Shown here: positions 32,162 through 40,678 of the stretch, in pieces | Numbering within the stretch: the first letter of the stretch is position 1 | Layout of the letters: each line of letters opens with the position of its first letter | NCBI GenBank assembly: GCA_045655325.1 | Contig: JAZOOY010000066.1 | Location: 1 to 44,658, forward strand | DNA length: 44,658 nt | Reading direction: 5' to 3' | Origin: UBA1738 sp045655325 | GTDB taxonomy: Bacteria; Bacillota; Clostridia; UBA1381 | Notes under the pieces: generated by a model | Databases searched by the model: none | Told to the model about the DNA's origin: nothing | The model's input: only the letters and a program-made list of their open reading frames with translations | Program-made: the position numbers and the translations under genes

Positions 32162-33775
32162 ATGAAATCAGAATCATTTATTAAGGGTACACTTATTTTA
32201 ATATCCGCAAATGCTGTTTCAAAAATCCTTGGTGCAGTTCTGAAAATACCGCTGACATATATCCTTGGTGAGCAAGGTATGGCCATTTATCAGACCGCCT
32301 TTTCCGTTTACATAATGCTTTTGTCCCTTATAACGTCAGGGCTTCCTTTTGCCATTTCACGATATGTGTCAGGCGAGTTTGCATTAAAACGATACGGAAA
32401 TATCCGTTTTTCCATAAAGTTTTCTTTTCTTTTAATGTCAATGCTGGGGCTTTTAGCAAGCCTTATTATGTTCTTTGGTGCAAACTTTTTTGCCTATTCA
32501 ATGAAAGACCCAAAGGCGGTTTTTGCCATAAAGGCAATTGCGCCGTCCATATTTTTTGTGGCAATAGGCTGCGTTTATAAAAGTTGTTACCAAGGCTATG
32601 CCTGCCAGACACCTACCGCTATTTCGCAGGTTATAGAAGCTCTTATAAAGCTTATATTCGGGTATCTTCTTGCGTCCTGGTTCTGTGCACTACCTGCAGC
32701 ATACACATCAAGTGCCGCCATATTCGGTGTTACTATCGGTGAAGCGGTTGCAACCTTGATCTTATTCCTTTTATACATTCCGTACAGGAAAAATGTTCGC
32801 TACCAAAAGCGCAGTTCATCCCGAAGAAAAATCGCCAAAAACCTGATTGGCATGGCTATTCCTATGACCGCCTGTGCACTTGTGTCGGGACTTTTGGGGC
32901 TTTTGGATGCGTCGGTTATCCGCTCACAGCTTGCAAGCATCACCTTTTCAGAAAGTACGGCAAAAAGCTTTATAGCCACATATTCGCCCTTTACCGATAT
33001 TTTTAACTCGTTGTCAGGTGGTGGAAAATTGTCTCTCGACGGTGCAAGATGGCTTTACGGTGCGTATTCGGGATATGCCGCTACGGTTTTCAACCTGCCG
33101 TCAGGGATATTGGCATCCTTCGGCTTTGCAATACTTCCTGTGGTATCAGGCGGTATCGTGTCCAAAAACTATACACGCCTTACCAAAACCGTGTCATATG
33201 CCGCCAAAACCATTCTTCTGATATCCCTTCCCGCAAGCGGTGTTCTGGCGCTTTTTTCAAAAGAGATTCTCTACATACTATTTAAAAACACTGCATCATA
33301 CCTGATGCTTTCTGTTATGGCACCAATACTTGTGTTCTCTACTTTGTCGCAGTTTTACTGCGCAGTACTTCACGCATCTGGAAACATTATGACGCCTTTT
33401 AAGTACATAACATCCTGTAACCTTATCAAAATTGCCCTGTCATTTGTACTTATACCCATACCGCAATTGAACATCCTGGGTGCAATTATTGCAACATTTT
33501 TAGCCAATGTTATTTACTTTATATTAAATGTAGGCAGAATTAAAAAGGATTTTGGTATACTGCCTGTATCCTTAAAGGACTTCGGTAAAGTCTTTTTTGC
33601 AACGGCAATAATGTTGTTTGTTGCATATCTTGTTCTTGCGCCAATGACCCACATCTTAAAAAATGTGTACATTGGATTTTTCTTAGCAATGCTAATGGGA
33701 TTTTTGGCATATATTCTGTCACTTATCCTCTTTGGCGCAGTAAAAAAAGAAGAGCTTACCCATTTTCGTGGGTAA
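32162..33775 (+). CDS. Polysaccharide/lipid flippase of the SpoVB-YabM (MVF/MATE-like) family
   Basis: This 537-residue membrane protein has about 14 hydrophobic segments. The start FIKGTLILISANAVSKILGAVLKIPLTYILGEQG is typical of SpoVB/YabM-type proteins, which move lipid-linked cell-wall or cortex precursors. In Bacillus the homologue yabM belongs to the same neighbourhood as yabO-yabR; here it is divergent from hup. GAGGAACT precedes the ATG. The last codons form half of the terminator stem. It could serve growth or the spore cortex; the sequence does not decide. Confidence 0.9.
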   Translation: MKSESFIKGTLILISANAVSKILGAVLKIPLTYILGEQGMAIYQTAFSVYIMLLSLITSGLPFAISRYVSGEFALKRYGNIRFSIKFSFLLMSMLGLLASLIMFFGANFFAYSMKDPKAVFAIKAIAPSIFFVAIGCVYKSCYQGYACQTPTAISQVIEALIKLIFGYLLASWFCALPAAYTSSAAIFGVTIGEAVATLILFLLYIPYRKNVRYQKRSSSRRKIAKNLIGMAIPMTACALVSGLLGLLDASVIRSQLASITFSESTAKSFIATYSPFTDIFNSLSGGGKLSLDGARWLYGAYSGYAATVFNLPSGILASFGFAILPVVSGGIVSKNYTRLTKTVSYAAKTILLISLPASGVLALFSKEILYILFKNTASYLMLSVMAPILVFSTLSQFYCAVLHASGNIMTPFKYITSCNLIKIALSFVLIPIPQLNILGAIIATFLANVIYFILNVGRIKKDFGILPVSLKDFGKVFFATAIMLFVAYLVLAPMTHILKNVYIGFFLAMLMGFLAYILSLILFGAVKKEELTHFRG

Positions 33776-33783
33776 GTTTTTCT
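33755..33783 (+). terminator. Terminator of the flippase gene
   Basis: CTTACCCA, 6-base loop, TGGGTAAG and T5. The stop codon lies within the descending arm. Confidence 0.87.
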
Positions 33784-33791
33784 TTAACAAC

Positions 33792-33820
33792 TAGACTTTT
33801 TCAGCAAAATGTGTTACAAT
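33792..33820 (+). promoter_or_regulatory. Promoter of the MFS gene
   Basis: TAGACT (33792-33797), 17-base spacer, TACAAT (33815-33820). Confidence 0.7.
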
Positions 33821-33858
33821 AACTGCATCTTGAATTTTACACGTTGGGAGTGTTACAA

Positions 33859-35079
33859 ATGAATAAGAACAAAAATCTATCTGTGCGTTGGGTATACATG
33901 ACAGTGGGCGTTATTGCTATGCTGTTTGCAGGTATTTTATATGCCTGGTCTATTTTAAAATCACCGCTGGCTCAAGAGTTTGGTTGGAGTGCATCTAACC
34001 TTGCCCTAAACTTTACCTTGGCAATGAGCTTTTTCTGCATCGGCGGTTTATTGGGAGCTAAAATATCAAAAAAAGCAGGTCACTTGATTGCTTTGGTGGT
34101 TTCAGGCGTTCTTTCCGCATTAGGATTTATTCTTACCGCAATGCTACAAGGGACTTCCGTTTTAATACTATACATAACCTATGGTGTTTTGGCAGGGCTT
34201 GGCATTGGTATTGCATATAACGTAGTTATCGCAACCGTAAGTGCCTGGTTCCCTGATAAAAAGGGACTATGTTCAGGATGCCTGATGATGGGCTTTGGCG
34301 CATCTGCATTGGTTCTTGGAAATGTGGCAGACAGTCTTTTTAAAAGTACACTTGGTTGGCGCACAACATATATGATTTTGGGAATTGCAATCTGTTTGGT
34401 GGTAATCTTGGCAGGTGTTATTCTTAAAAATCCGACGGCAGAAACAGTTCTTCCTGAACCTAAACCTGCAAAAGCAAGCAGTAACGAAAATTTTGAGAAA
34501 AAGGACTATACATCAGGTCAGATGCTTTGTCGCCCATCTTTCTGGATGGCATTTATCTGCATTTCATTTTTAGCAGCAGTTGGTAGCTCTGTTATCAGCT
34601 TTGCCAAGGATTTGGCGCTATCAGTAAATGCACCTGAAAACCTTGCAGTTTCGCTGGTTGGTGTGCTGTCTGTATGTAACGGTGTTGGACGTATTATTAC
34701 AGGCGCAGTTTTTGACACAATCGGCCGCCGAAAGACAATGATTTGTGCAAATATTCTGACCATTTTCGCAGCAGCGGTTACACTTCTTGCCGTATCAATC
34801 GGCTCACTTCCGCTATGCATTATAGGACTTTGCTTAACAGGTATGTCTTACGGTGCTTGCCCGACAATTACTGCGGCATTCACATCATCATTCTTTGGTA
34901 TGAAGCATTTTTCATCCAATATGGCTCTTATGACTTTCACAGTTATGGGCGGTTCACTTATTGCCACCATTTCCAGTAAGGTTCTGGAAATAACAGGCGG
35001 TTATAACGCCACATTTGTGATGCTTTTGGCTCTAACCCTTGTGGCTCTTATTCTTAACGTTTTTATTAAAAGACCGTAA
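33859..35079 (+). CDS. MFS transporter, OxlT/lactate-oxalate family
   Basis: This 406-residue carrier has 12 predicted membrane segments. The first segment with AGILYAWSILKSPLAQEFGWS (about 25-45) and the later VLSVCNGVGRIITGAVFDTIGRR (about 276-298) are typical of the oxalate/formate antiporter-like branch of the major facilitator superfamily. The substrate is likely a small carboxylate, but this is inferred from family only. The start is ATG 33859, 8 bases after GGGAG; an in-frame TTG at 33844 precedes that site. Monocistronic. Confidence 0.9.
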   Translation: MNKNKNLSVRWVYMTVGVIAMLFAGILYAWSILKSPLAQEFGWSASNLALNFTLAMSFFCIGGLLGAKISKKAGHLIALVVSGVLSALGFILTAMLQGTSVLILYITYGVLAGLGIGIAYNVVIATVSAWFPDKKGLCSGCLMMGFGASALVLGNVADSLFKSTLGWRTTYMILGIAICLVVILAGVILKNPTAETVLPEPKPAKASSNENFEKKDYTSGQMLCRPSFWMAFICISFLAAVGSSVISFAKDLALSVNAPENLAVSLVGVLSVCNGVGRIITGAVFDTIGRRKTMICANILTIFAAAVTLLAVSIGSLPLCIIGLCLTGMSYGACPTITAAFTSSFFGMKHFSSNMALMTFTVMGGSLIATISSKVLEITGGYNATFVMLLALTLVALILNVFIKRP

Positions 35080-35085
35080 TAAATT

Positions 35086-35121
35086 AAAAAGACTTGTATG
35101 CCTTTTGCATACAAGTCCTTT
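35086..35121. terminator. Bidirectional terminator between MFS and transglutaminase genes
   Basis: GACTTGTATGC/GCATACAAGTC stem with A and T runs on both sides. Confidence 0.88.
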
Positions 35122-35123
35122 TT

Positions 35124-36992
35124 TTATTTAACAAAGAAAGTTTCGCGCTTAGCTAGTGGATTTAAAGCGTTCATTTCACCCCAGACGAATACATCAAATT
35201 CCGAAGTTCCTGAAAGGTCGTCGTTTACCGGCACTTCAACAGGTGTTATATCCTCGGTCAAGGTGACTTCCTTTTTGCCGATACCAAGCATTTTTCCGCT
35301 TGCATCATAAAAACCTACCATAATGGTTGTTTTCTGTGGTTCTTTGCTCGCCTTTCCAATATTAAACTTAACAGATGTTACAGTTGAAATATTCTTGGAT
35401 GTTATGGCAGTTCCGTTTCCGCTAACCGGTGCGCTTGTTATATTTACAGGCTTGTCGTCAGTGTCCTCATCTTCCTCTGTTACCAGTTTTCCATCCTTTA
35501 TATAGAAGGAATATGAGGCGTCATTATAACCATCTTTTGTGGCTAATATCTTAACCGTATGCTTTCCTTTTTTGCTTACCTTGATTTTTGTTCCGGAGCT
35601 TGATCTTTTGGTAGGTTCTGTTCCGTCAGTTGTGTAATAGTATTTTACCTTACCAATGTTGTCGGACAATGTCATGGTAGTATCCTTACCATCTTGCACA
35701 GATACTTCTGGCATTGGCACCGCAAATATCATATCAGACAAATCCAATTCATAAAATTTCGGGAAGTTGAACAGGTCATATTCCACATACTCAAGCTTAT
35801 CGCCATTTGTACGGAAAGAATAAGCATCATCAAGCTGTTTTAATTCCCTGCTTCCTGATCCATTCAACGGGAACATTTTAACACCGTATTCCCAGTAATA
35901 TTTGTATATAACAGTATTTTCATATATATCAAATGTGTCATAAATCGTACCGCGTTGCAGTTTCTTTACCAATTCAGATTTATTGGTTTTGAAATCATAC
36001 TTATACAATTCACCCTCAAATATGTAATACCAGGTTCCGTTATGGTAAATAAAAGGCGAAAATCCTGTTTTGGACCAGATATAATCATCAAATCTTTTGC
36101 TTGTTGGTTCGTCTATCTTGCTTGGAGCATCAAAACCATATTTCCAAACAGAATAAGCGCTAACTTCCCAGTCATAAGAATTATGGTCGTGTTCGGAGTC
36201 CCTTATGGTATCACTGCTTACCAAGAAATTCGCATGTCTTGTTGCACCAAAGTAATCCTTTCCGTTAAACTTTGGGTCATCCCATGTAATATCTACGTGG
36301 TACCACTCTCCGTCTATCTTGATTACATTCCACGCATGATAAAGGTCAGGGCTTGACAATGTGTAGCAATCAATTCCAAGCTTTTTCTGCATAATGTATG
36401 TATATGCGTCTGAATACGCCTGGCAAACACCCTGTTTATCCAAAAAGATGTCTTTAATGTCGGACTTTTGCAGAGTGTAGTCATATTCATAGAAACGTGC
36501 CATATAGTCATGAACAGCCATGGCCTTTTCTATATCTGTCATATCATCTGTAACTGTTGCTAAGATTCTTTCAACCTCTTCCTGAAATGCATCGCCACTA
36601 TCGAATGAAAATAGCGATATTTCCTCTTCATACTGCGGATAGATGATGTATTTTTCCCCATCTGCAGATATTTTCACATCACTTTCCACATAATAAAGCT
36701 CTGGCTCAGAATTTATAACAGTTTCATATAAATCAACCAATTCCTCAACAGATATGTCTGTGGCAATCTCCAAAGATTCATCTTTTAAGAATAAGGCATC
36801 TTTTATTATATCTCCCTCTTTTAATAAATTGCGAGAGAATGTTTTCTTTTCAGGGAAATCCCCTTCGTGGAGCAAAGAAGTATGATACGTTTCGGCTTGT
36901 AATTCATTATCCAAACCACTTGCATGTACACTCACTGCTATTGCAGGAATTAAAGCTAACATCAAGAGCATTGCCTTAAACTTTTTTAACAT
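35124..36992 (-). CDS. Secreted transglutaminase-like protein with C-terminal beta domains
   Basis: This 622-residue exported protein has a signal peptide (about 1-24, ending VHASG). A transglutaminase/protease-like core spans about residues 150-245, with the triad Cys 190 (GVCQAY), His 219 (YHAWN) and Asp 234 (VDITWDDP). A propeller-like middle (about 290-440) follows, then a chitobiase C-terminal-like domain (YYYTTDGTEPT, about 463-473) and a final beta domain. The fold allows peptidase or crosslinking activity at the cell surface; the substrate is unknown. The start is ATG 36992, 9 bases after AAAGGTG. No sortase motif or anchor is seen at the end. Monocistronic. Confidence 0.87.
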   Translation of the reverse strand: MLKKFKAMLLMLALIPAIAVSVHASGLDNELQAETYHTSLLHEGDFPEKKTFSRNLLKEGDIIKDALFLKDESLEIATDISVEELVDLYETVINSEPELYYVESDVKISADGEKYIIYPQYEEEISLFSFDSGDAFQEEVERILATVTDDMTDIEKAMAVHDYMARFYEYDYTLQKSDIKDIFLDKQGVCQAYSDAYTYIMQKKLGIDCYTLSSPDLYHAWNVIKIDGEWYHVDITWDDPKFNGKDYFGATRHANFLVSSDTIRDSEHDHNSYDWEVSAYSVWKYGFDAPSKIDEPTSKRFDDYIWSKTGFSPFIYHNGTWYYIFEGELYKYDFKTNKSELVKKLQRGTIYDTFDIYENTVIYKYYWEYGVKMFPLNGSGSRELKQLDDAYSFRTNGDKLEYVEYDLFNFPKFYELDLSDMIFAVPMPEVSVQDGKDTTMTLSDNIGKVKYYYTTDGTEPTKRSSSGTKIKVSKKGKHTVKILATKDGYNDASYSFYIKDGKLVTEEDEDTDDKPVNITSAPVSGNGTAITSKNISTVTSVKFNIGKASKEPQKTTIMVGFYDASGKMLGIGKKEVTLTEDITPVEVPVNDDLSGTSEFDVFVWGEMNALNPLAKRETFFVK

Positions 36993-37030
36993 AATTCTAC
37001 ACACCTTTCTTAAACTATATATCTTCTTAT

Positions 37031-37059
37031 ATTATATCATATAGTTTTCAAGTTGTAAA
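37031..37059 (-). promoter_or_regulatory. Promoter of the transglutaminase-like gene
   Basis: Minus strand: TTTACA (37059-37054), 17-base spacer, TATAAT (37036-37031). Confidence 0.8.
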
Positions 37060-37076
37060 CAATTAAATATAGTGAC

Positions 37077-37100
37077 AAAAGGGATGAAAAATCATCCCTT
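37077..37100 (-). terminator. Terminator of spoIVB
   Basis: AAGGGATGA/TCATCCCTT stem with T residues on the minus strand. Confidence 0.8.
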
Positions 37101-37108
37101 AAAGTCGT

Positions 37109-38263
37109 TTATTCCTCTGCCAACATATTTTCTATAAATATGCCGTAACCTTTTGTGGGGTCATTTACAAAAACGTGTGTTACAGCGCCCACAATCTTGC
37201 CGTTTTGAAGAATTGGCGAACCGCTCATTCCCTGCACAATTCCGCCAGTTTTGCTGATAAGCCTGTGGTCTGTCACCTTTAAGACAAGGTTCTTTCCGTC
37301 TCCGCCTTTCTGGATTCTTGTAATTTCGATTTTATAGCGTCTGGGCCCTGCACCGTCAACATCACACAAAATCTCTGCGCTTCCTTTTTTCACTTCAAAT
37401 CTTGATGCAATCATCATTGGTTCATTTTGCGGAACTGAATTTGCCATGCCACCGATTCCTTCGTGGGTATTTTTTGATATACTCCCGATTTCAATGCCGA
37501 AAAAATCGCCGGAAAGCTCTCCTGCAACGCCACGCTCACCTTTAATCACGCTTCGTATTTTGCAGGCGTTTATGCTTCCACGCTTAACCGTCATAAGCCC
37601 TTTTGTATCGCTGTCACATATACCGTGCCCCAGAGCTCCAAAGGTGCCATCTTCAGGATTATAGAATGTCAGCGTTCCTATCCCTGCCGTTGAGTCCCTT
37701 ACCCAAAGACCAATTTTATAGCCACCGTCTTTGGAATAAGCGGGCAAAAGTTCCACAGAAAATTTCTGGTCATCCCTTGCGATTTCAATAGTTGCTTTTT
37801 CTCCTGCTTCATTTATTTTATCGGCAAAATCGTCAATATTTTCCACCTTTTTTCCGTTTACCGCTAAAATCCTGTCGCCTATTTCTATCCCCGCATCCCT
37901 TGCAGGCTGGAATATATTCCCGCAATTGTCCGTAACATCGCTTATTCCAACCACCAAAACCCCGTCCGTATAAAGCTTCACTCCAATAGCTTCTCCTGAC
38001 GGAATAAGGTACTTTTTCGGCACAACCGACACGTCTACCGACTTTATCGGGATGACGTTAAACAGCTTTGCATCCACAGAATACCTGTCTGCTTTTTCGG
38101 TGTTTACCGTGGCTTTAACGCCAAAATTTAAATCAAGGCTTTCGCCTTCAACTAAAGTAACCTTTCGGGGAATGCCCTGATATGCGGTTAAAAACAATAA
38201 AACAGGTAATACTACAATTGATTTTTTAAATATTTTTTTGAATTTTTTTATCAGCTCAATCAC
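37109..38263 (-). CDS. spoIVB: SpoIVB peptidase
   Basis: SpoIVB is secreted by the forespore and cleaves SpoIVFA, releasing pro-sigma-K processing in the mother cell. The 384 residues show a membrane segment (about 14-28), a PDZ domain (about 98-175) and the S55 serine peptidase with His 213 (LGHGICD), Asp 332 (TDHRL) and Ser 347 (GMSGSP). The start is uncertain: GTG 38263 overlaps the strong GGAGGTGA, a weaker GGAG lies 5 bases before it, and the well-spaced codon after GGAGG is CTG at 38254. In Bacillus spo0A follows spoIVB; here it does not. Confidence 0.93.
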   Translation of the reverse strand: MIELIKKFKKIFKKSIVVLPVLLFLTAYQGIPRKVTLVEGESLDLNFGVKATVNTEKADRYSVDAKLFNVIPIKSVDVSVVPKKYLIPSGEAIGVKLYTDGVLVVGISDVTDNCGNIFQPARDAGIEIGDRILAVNGKKVENIDDFADKINEAGEKATIEIARDDQKFSVELLPAYSKDGGYKIGLWVRDSTAGIGTLTFYNPEDGTFGALGHGICDSDTKGLMTVKRGSINACKIRSVIKGERGVAGELSGDFFGIEIGSISKNTHEGIGGMANSVPQNEPMMIASRFEVKKGSAEILCDVDGAGPRRYKIEITRIQKGGDGKNLVLKVTDHRLISKTGGIVQGMSGSPILQNGKIVGAVTHVFVNDPTKGYGIFIENMLAEE

Positions 38264-38362
38264 CTCCGCTCCATAACCGAAATTACTTTATTAAGTTAAC
38301 CGCAACCGGAGTTTCGATACTCTAAAAGATAATGCAAATTTGGCGGAAGTTTGAAAAAATTA

Positions 38363-38391
38363 TAGCTTTTTCTTTTAGGTTGTGATATACT
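38363..38391 (+). promoter_or_regulatory. Probable pcrA promoter (extended -10)
   Basis: TG-A-TATACT (38383-38391) is an extended -10; the -35 hexamer is poor. A short hairpin ACCGC/GCGGT (38412-38427) lies in the leader. Confidence 0.4.
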
Positions 38392-38440
38392 TAAGTGGTT
38401 ACGTTAATTGTACCGCCAAAAAGCGGTTTTCGGAGGAAAT

Positions 38441-40639
38441 ATGATTGATTTAAGTACCTTGAACGATATGCAACAAAAAGCGGTTTTGCAAACTGAAGGT
38501 CCTGTTTTAATCTTAGCAGGTGCAGGATCTGGCAAGACCACAGTTTTGGTAAACCGTATTGCTCATATAATAGAAAGCAAAAATATCCGCCCATACAACA
38601 TTATGGCAATCACATTTACAAATAAGGCGGCAAACGAAATGAAAGAGCGTGTCAGCCGTGTTATCGGCGACCTTTCACGTGATATGTGGCTTTGCACATT
38701 CCATTCGGCTTGTGTAAGAATATTAAGGAGCCATATATCCCTTTTGGGCTTTTCAAATGATTTTGTAATTTATGATACGTCGGACACCAAGACAGTTTTA
38801 AAAGACTGCTACAAAGACCTTGACATTGACGAAAAGAACTATCCGTACAAGCTGGTTGCGTCGGTTATCTCAAACGCCAAGGATGACCTGCAGGACCCTG
38901 AAACATTTCGTCTTGTAAACGGAAATGATTTCAGAATGAGCCGAATCTGTGACATTTACGAGCTTTACCAGAAAAAGCTAAAATCCAATAACGCCGTTGA
39001 TTTTGACGATATTTTGGTTTTTGCGGTGAAAATTTTAGCGGATAACCCTGATGTTCTGGAGAAGTATCAGGATCGTTTTAAATACATAATGGTCGATGAG
39101 TATCAGGACACCAACAATGCCCAGTATATGCTAATCAGTATGCTTGCGGCAAAGCACGAGAACATCTGTGTTGTTGGTGATGACGACCAGAGTATTTACA
39201 AGTTCCGTGGCGCAAACATTCAGAATATTTTGAATTTTGAAGATACTTTTTCTGATACCTGCGTTATAAAACTTGAGCAGAATTACCGTTCCACGTCAAC
39301 TATCCTTGACGCCGCAAATGCGGTTATTCACAATAACCATGCCCGAAAGGACAAGTCGCTCTGGACAGAAAATGAAGTTGGCGACAAGATTAAACTTCAT
39401 ATCGGCTATAATGAGCGCGACGAAGCGCTTTATATCGCAAACGAAATCGAAAAGCAAAAATCAAATGGCGTATCCCTTTCCGATATTGCCATTTTGTACC
39501 GTACCAATGCACAGTCACGTGTGATAGAAGATTTGCTACTGCGAAATGCCATTCCATATAAGGTTGTTGGCGGTTTAAGGTTCTATGACCGCAAGGAAAT
39601 TAAGGATATTATCGCATATTTGCGACTTATCCTAAACCAGAATGACGATGTCAGCCTGGGAAGAATCATAAACGAGCCAAAGCGTAGCATCGGTAAAACT
39701 ACCCTTGATAAGATTTATGAAATTGCCCTTGATTTTGGTATTTCTTCCTTTGAAGTGGTGAAAAATGCAAACGATTATCCGTCACTATCCCGCTCCGCTA
39801 TAAAGCTTGTGGAGTTCTCTGAACTTATTCTTTCCTTAAAGAAGGCATCTAATACAATGCCACTTGTTGAGTTCGTTGAAAGAGTTATTGCGGACACAGG
39901 CTATTCTGCTATGCTTGTAGCTGAAAACAGCGTGGAATCAAAGACAAGACTTGAAAACCTTGGCGAATTTTTGTCAGCGGTTTCAGAATACGAAAAAACG
40001 GAAGAAAACCCAACTCTTGCAGGATTTTTGGAAAGTGCGGCACTTATATCTGACCTTGACGGATATGACGAAACCGACGATTTGGTAGTTTTGATGACCA
40101 TCCACTCCGCCAAAGGTCTTGAGTTCCCGACAGTATTTTTAACAGGTATGGAAGAGGGACTTTTCCCATCTGCAAGGTCTATGGAAAAGATGGAGGATTT
40201 GGAAGAAGAACGACGCCTTTGCTACGTTGCAATTACCCGCGCCAAAAAGCAACTTTATATAACAGGTGCAAAGGACAGAACCTTGTATGGTCAGACAACA
40301 CATCAGATAACATCACGATTCTTGGGCGAAATTCCAAAGGAATACCTTGTAGAAGACGGAATGACAGTAGCCGACAGCTTCACATCTTCTGTTACTAAAA
40401 TCCCGATTCTTACAAAGAAAGCAACAACCAATGTGTTTAGTACCATTACAAAAGCCACATCACAGGCCACAGGTAACATTGATTTTGATATGGGTGACCG
40501 TGTTCGCCACAAGAAGTTTGGTGACGGAACAATTACCGCAATTCAGAAGTTTGAAAAGGATGCAATGGTTGAAATTGCCTTTGACTCGGGTGAAACAAAA
40601 AGGCTTATGGCAGCATTTGCAAAACTTGAAAAGATATAA
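38441..40639 (+). CDS. pcrA: ATP-dependent DNA helicase PcrA/UvrD
   Basis: This is a 3'-5' superfamily 1 helicase for repair and for clearing RecA and RNA polymerase from DNA. The 732 residues have Walker A AGAGSGKT (26-33), motif II DEYQDT, motif III GDDDQSIYKFRGA, motif IV EQNYRST and the late motif YVAITRAKKQLY. The C-terminus ends in a Tudor-like domain (DRVRHKKFGDGTITAI) that contacts RNA polymerase in PcrA. The start is ATG 38441 with GGAGG 5 bases upstream; the frame extends 11 codons further without a site. Confidence 0.96.
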   Translation: MIDLSTLNDMQQKAVLQTEGPVLILAGAGSGKTTVLVNRIAHIIESKNIRPYNIMAITFTNKAANEMKERVSRVIGDLSRDMWLCTFHSACVRILRSHISLLGFSNDFVIYDTSDTKTVLKDCYKDLDIDEKNYPYKLVASVISNAKDDLQDPETFRLVNGNDFRMSRICDIYELYQKKLKSNNAVDFDDILVFAVKILADNPDVLEKYQDRFKYIMVDEYQDTNNAQYMLISMLAAKHENICVVGDDDQSIYKFRGANIQNILNFEDTFSDTCVIKLEQNYRSTSTILDAANAVIHNNHARKDKSLWTENEVGDKIKLHIGYNERDEALYIANEIEKQKSNGVSLSDIAILYRTNAQSRVIEDLLLRNAIPYKVVGGLRFYDRKEIKDIIAYLRLILNQNDDVSLGRIINEPKRSIGKTTLDKIYEIALDFGISSFEVVKNANDYPSLSRSAIKLVEFSELILSLKKASNTMPLVEFVERVIADTGYSAMLVAENSVESKTRLENLGEFLSAVSEYEKTEENPTLAGFLESAALISDLDGYDETDDLVVLMTIHSAKGLEFPTVFLTGMEEGLFPSARSMEKMEDLEEERRLCYVAITRAKKQLYITGAKDRTLYGQTTHQITSRFLGEIPKEYLVEDGMTVADSFTSSVTKIPILTKKATTNVFSTITKATSQATGNIDFDMGDRVRHKKFGDGTITAIQKFEKDAMVEIAFDSGETKRLMAAFAKLEKI

Positions 40640-40640
40640 C

Positions 40641-40678
40641 AAAAAAGCTGAACGAATTTCGTTCAGCTTTCTTTTTTT
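40641..40678. terminator. Bidirectional terminator between pcrA and the MATE gene
   Basis: AAAGCTGAACGAA/TTCGTTCAGCTTT palindrome with A and T runs. It overlaps the MATE stop codon. Confidence 0.87.

Noticed and set aside
37005..37108. spo0A, expected after spoIVB
   Set aside because: The region only holds a terminator and the promoter of the transglutaminase-like gene; no response-regulator sequence is present.
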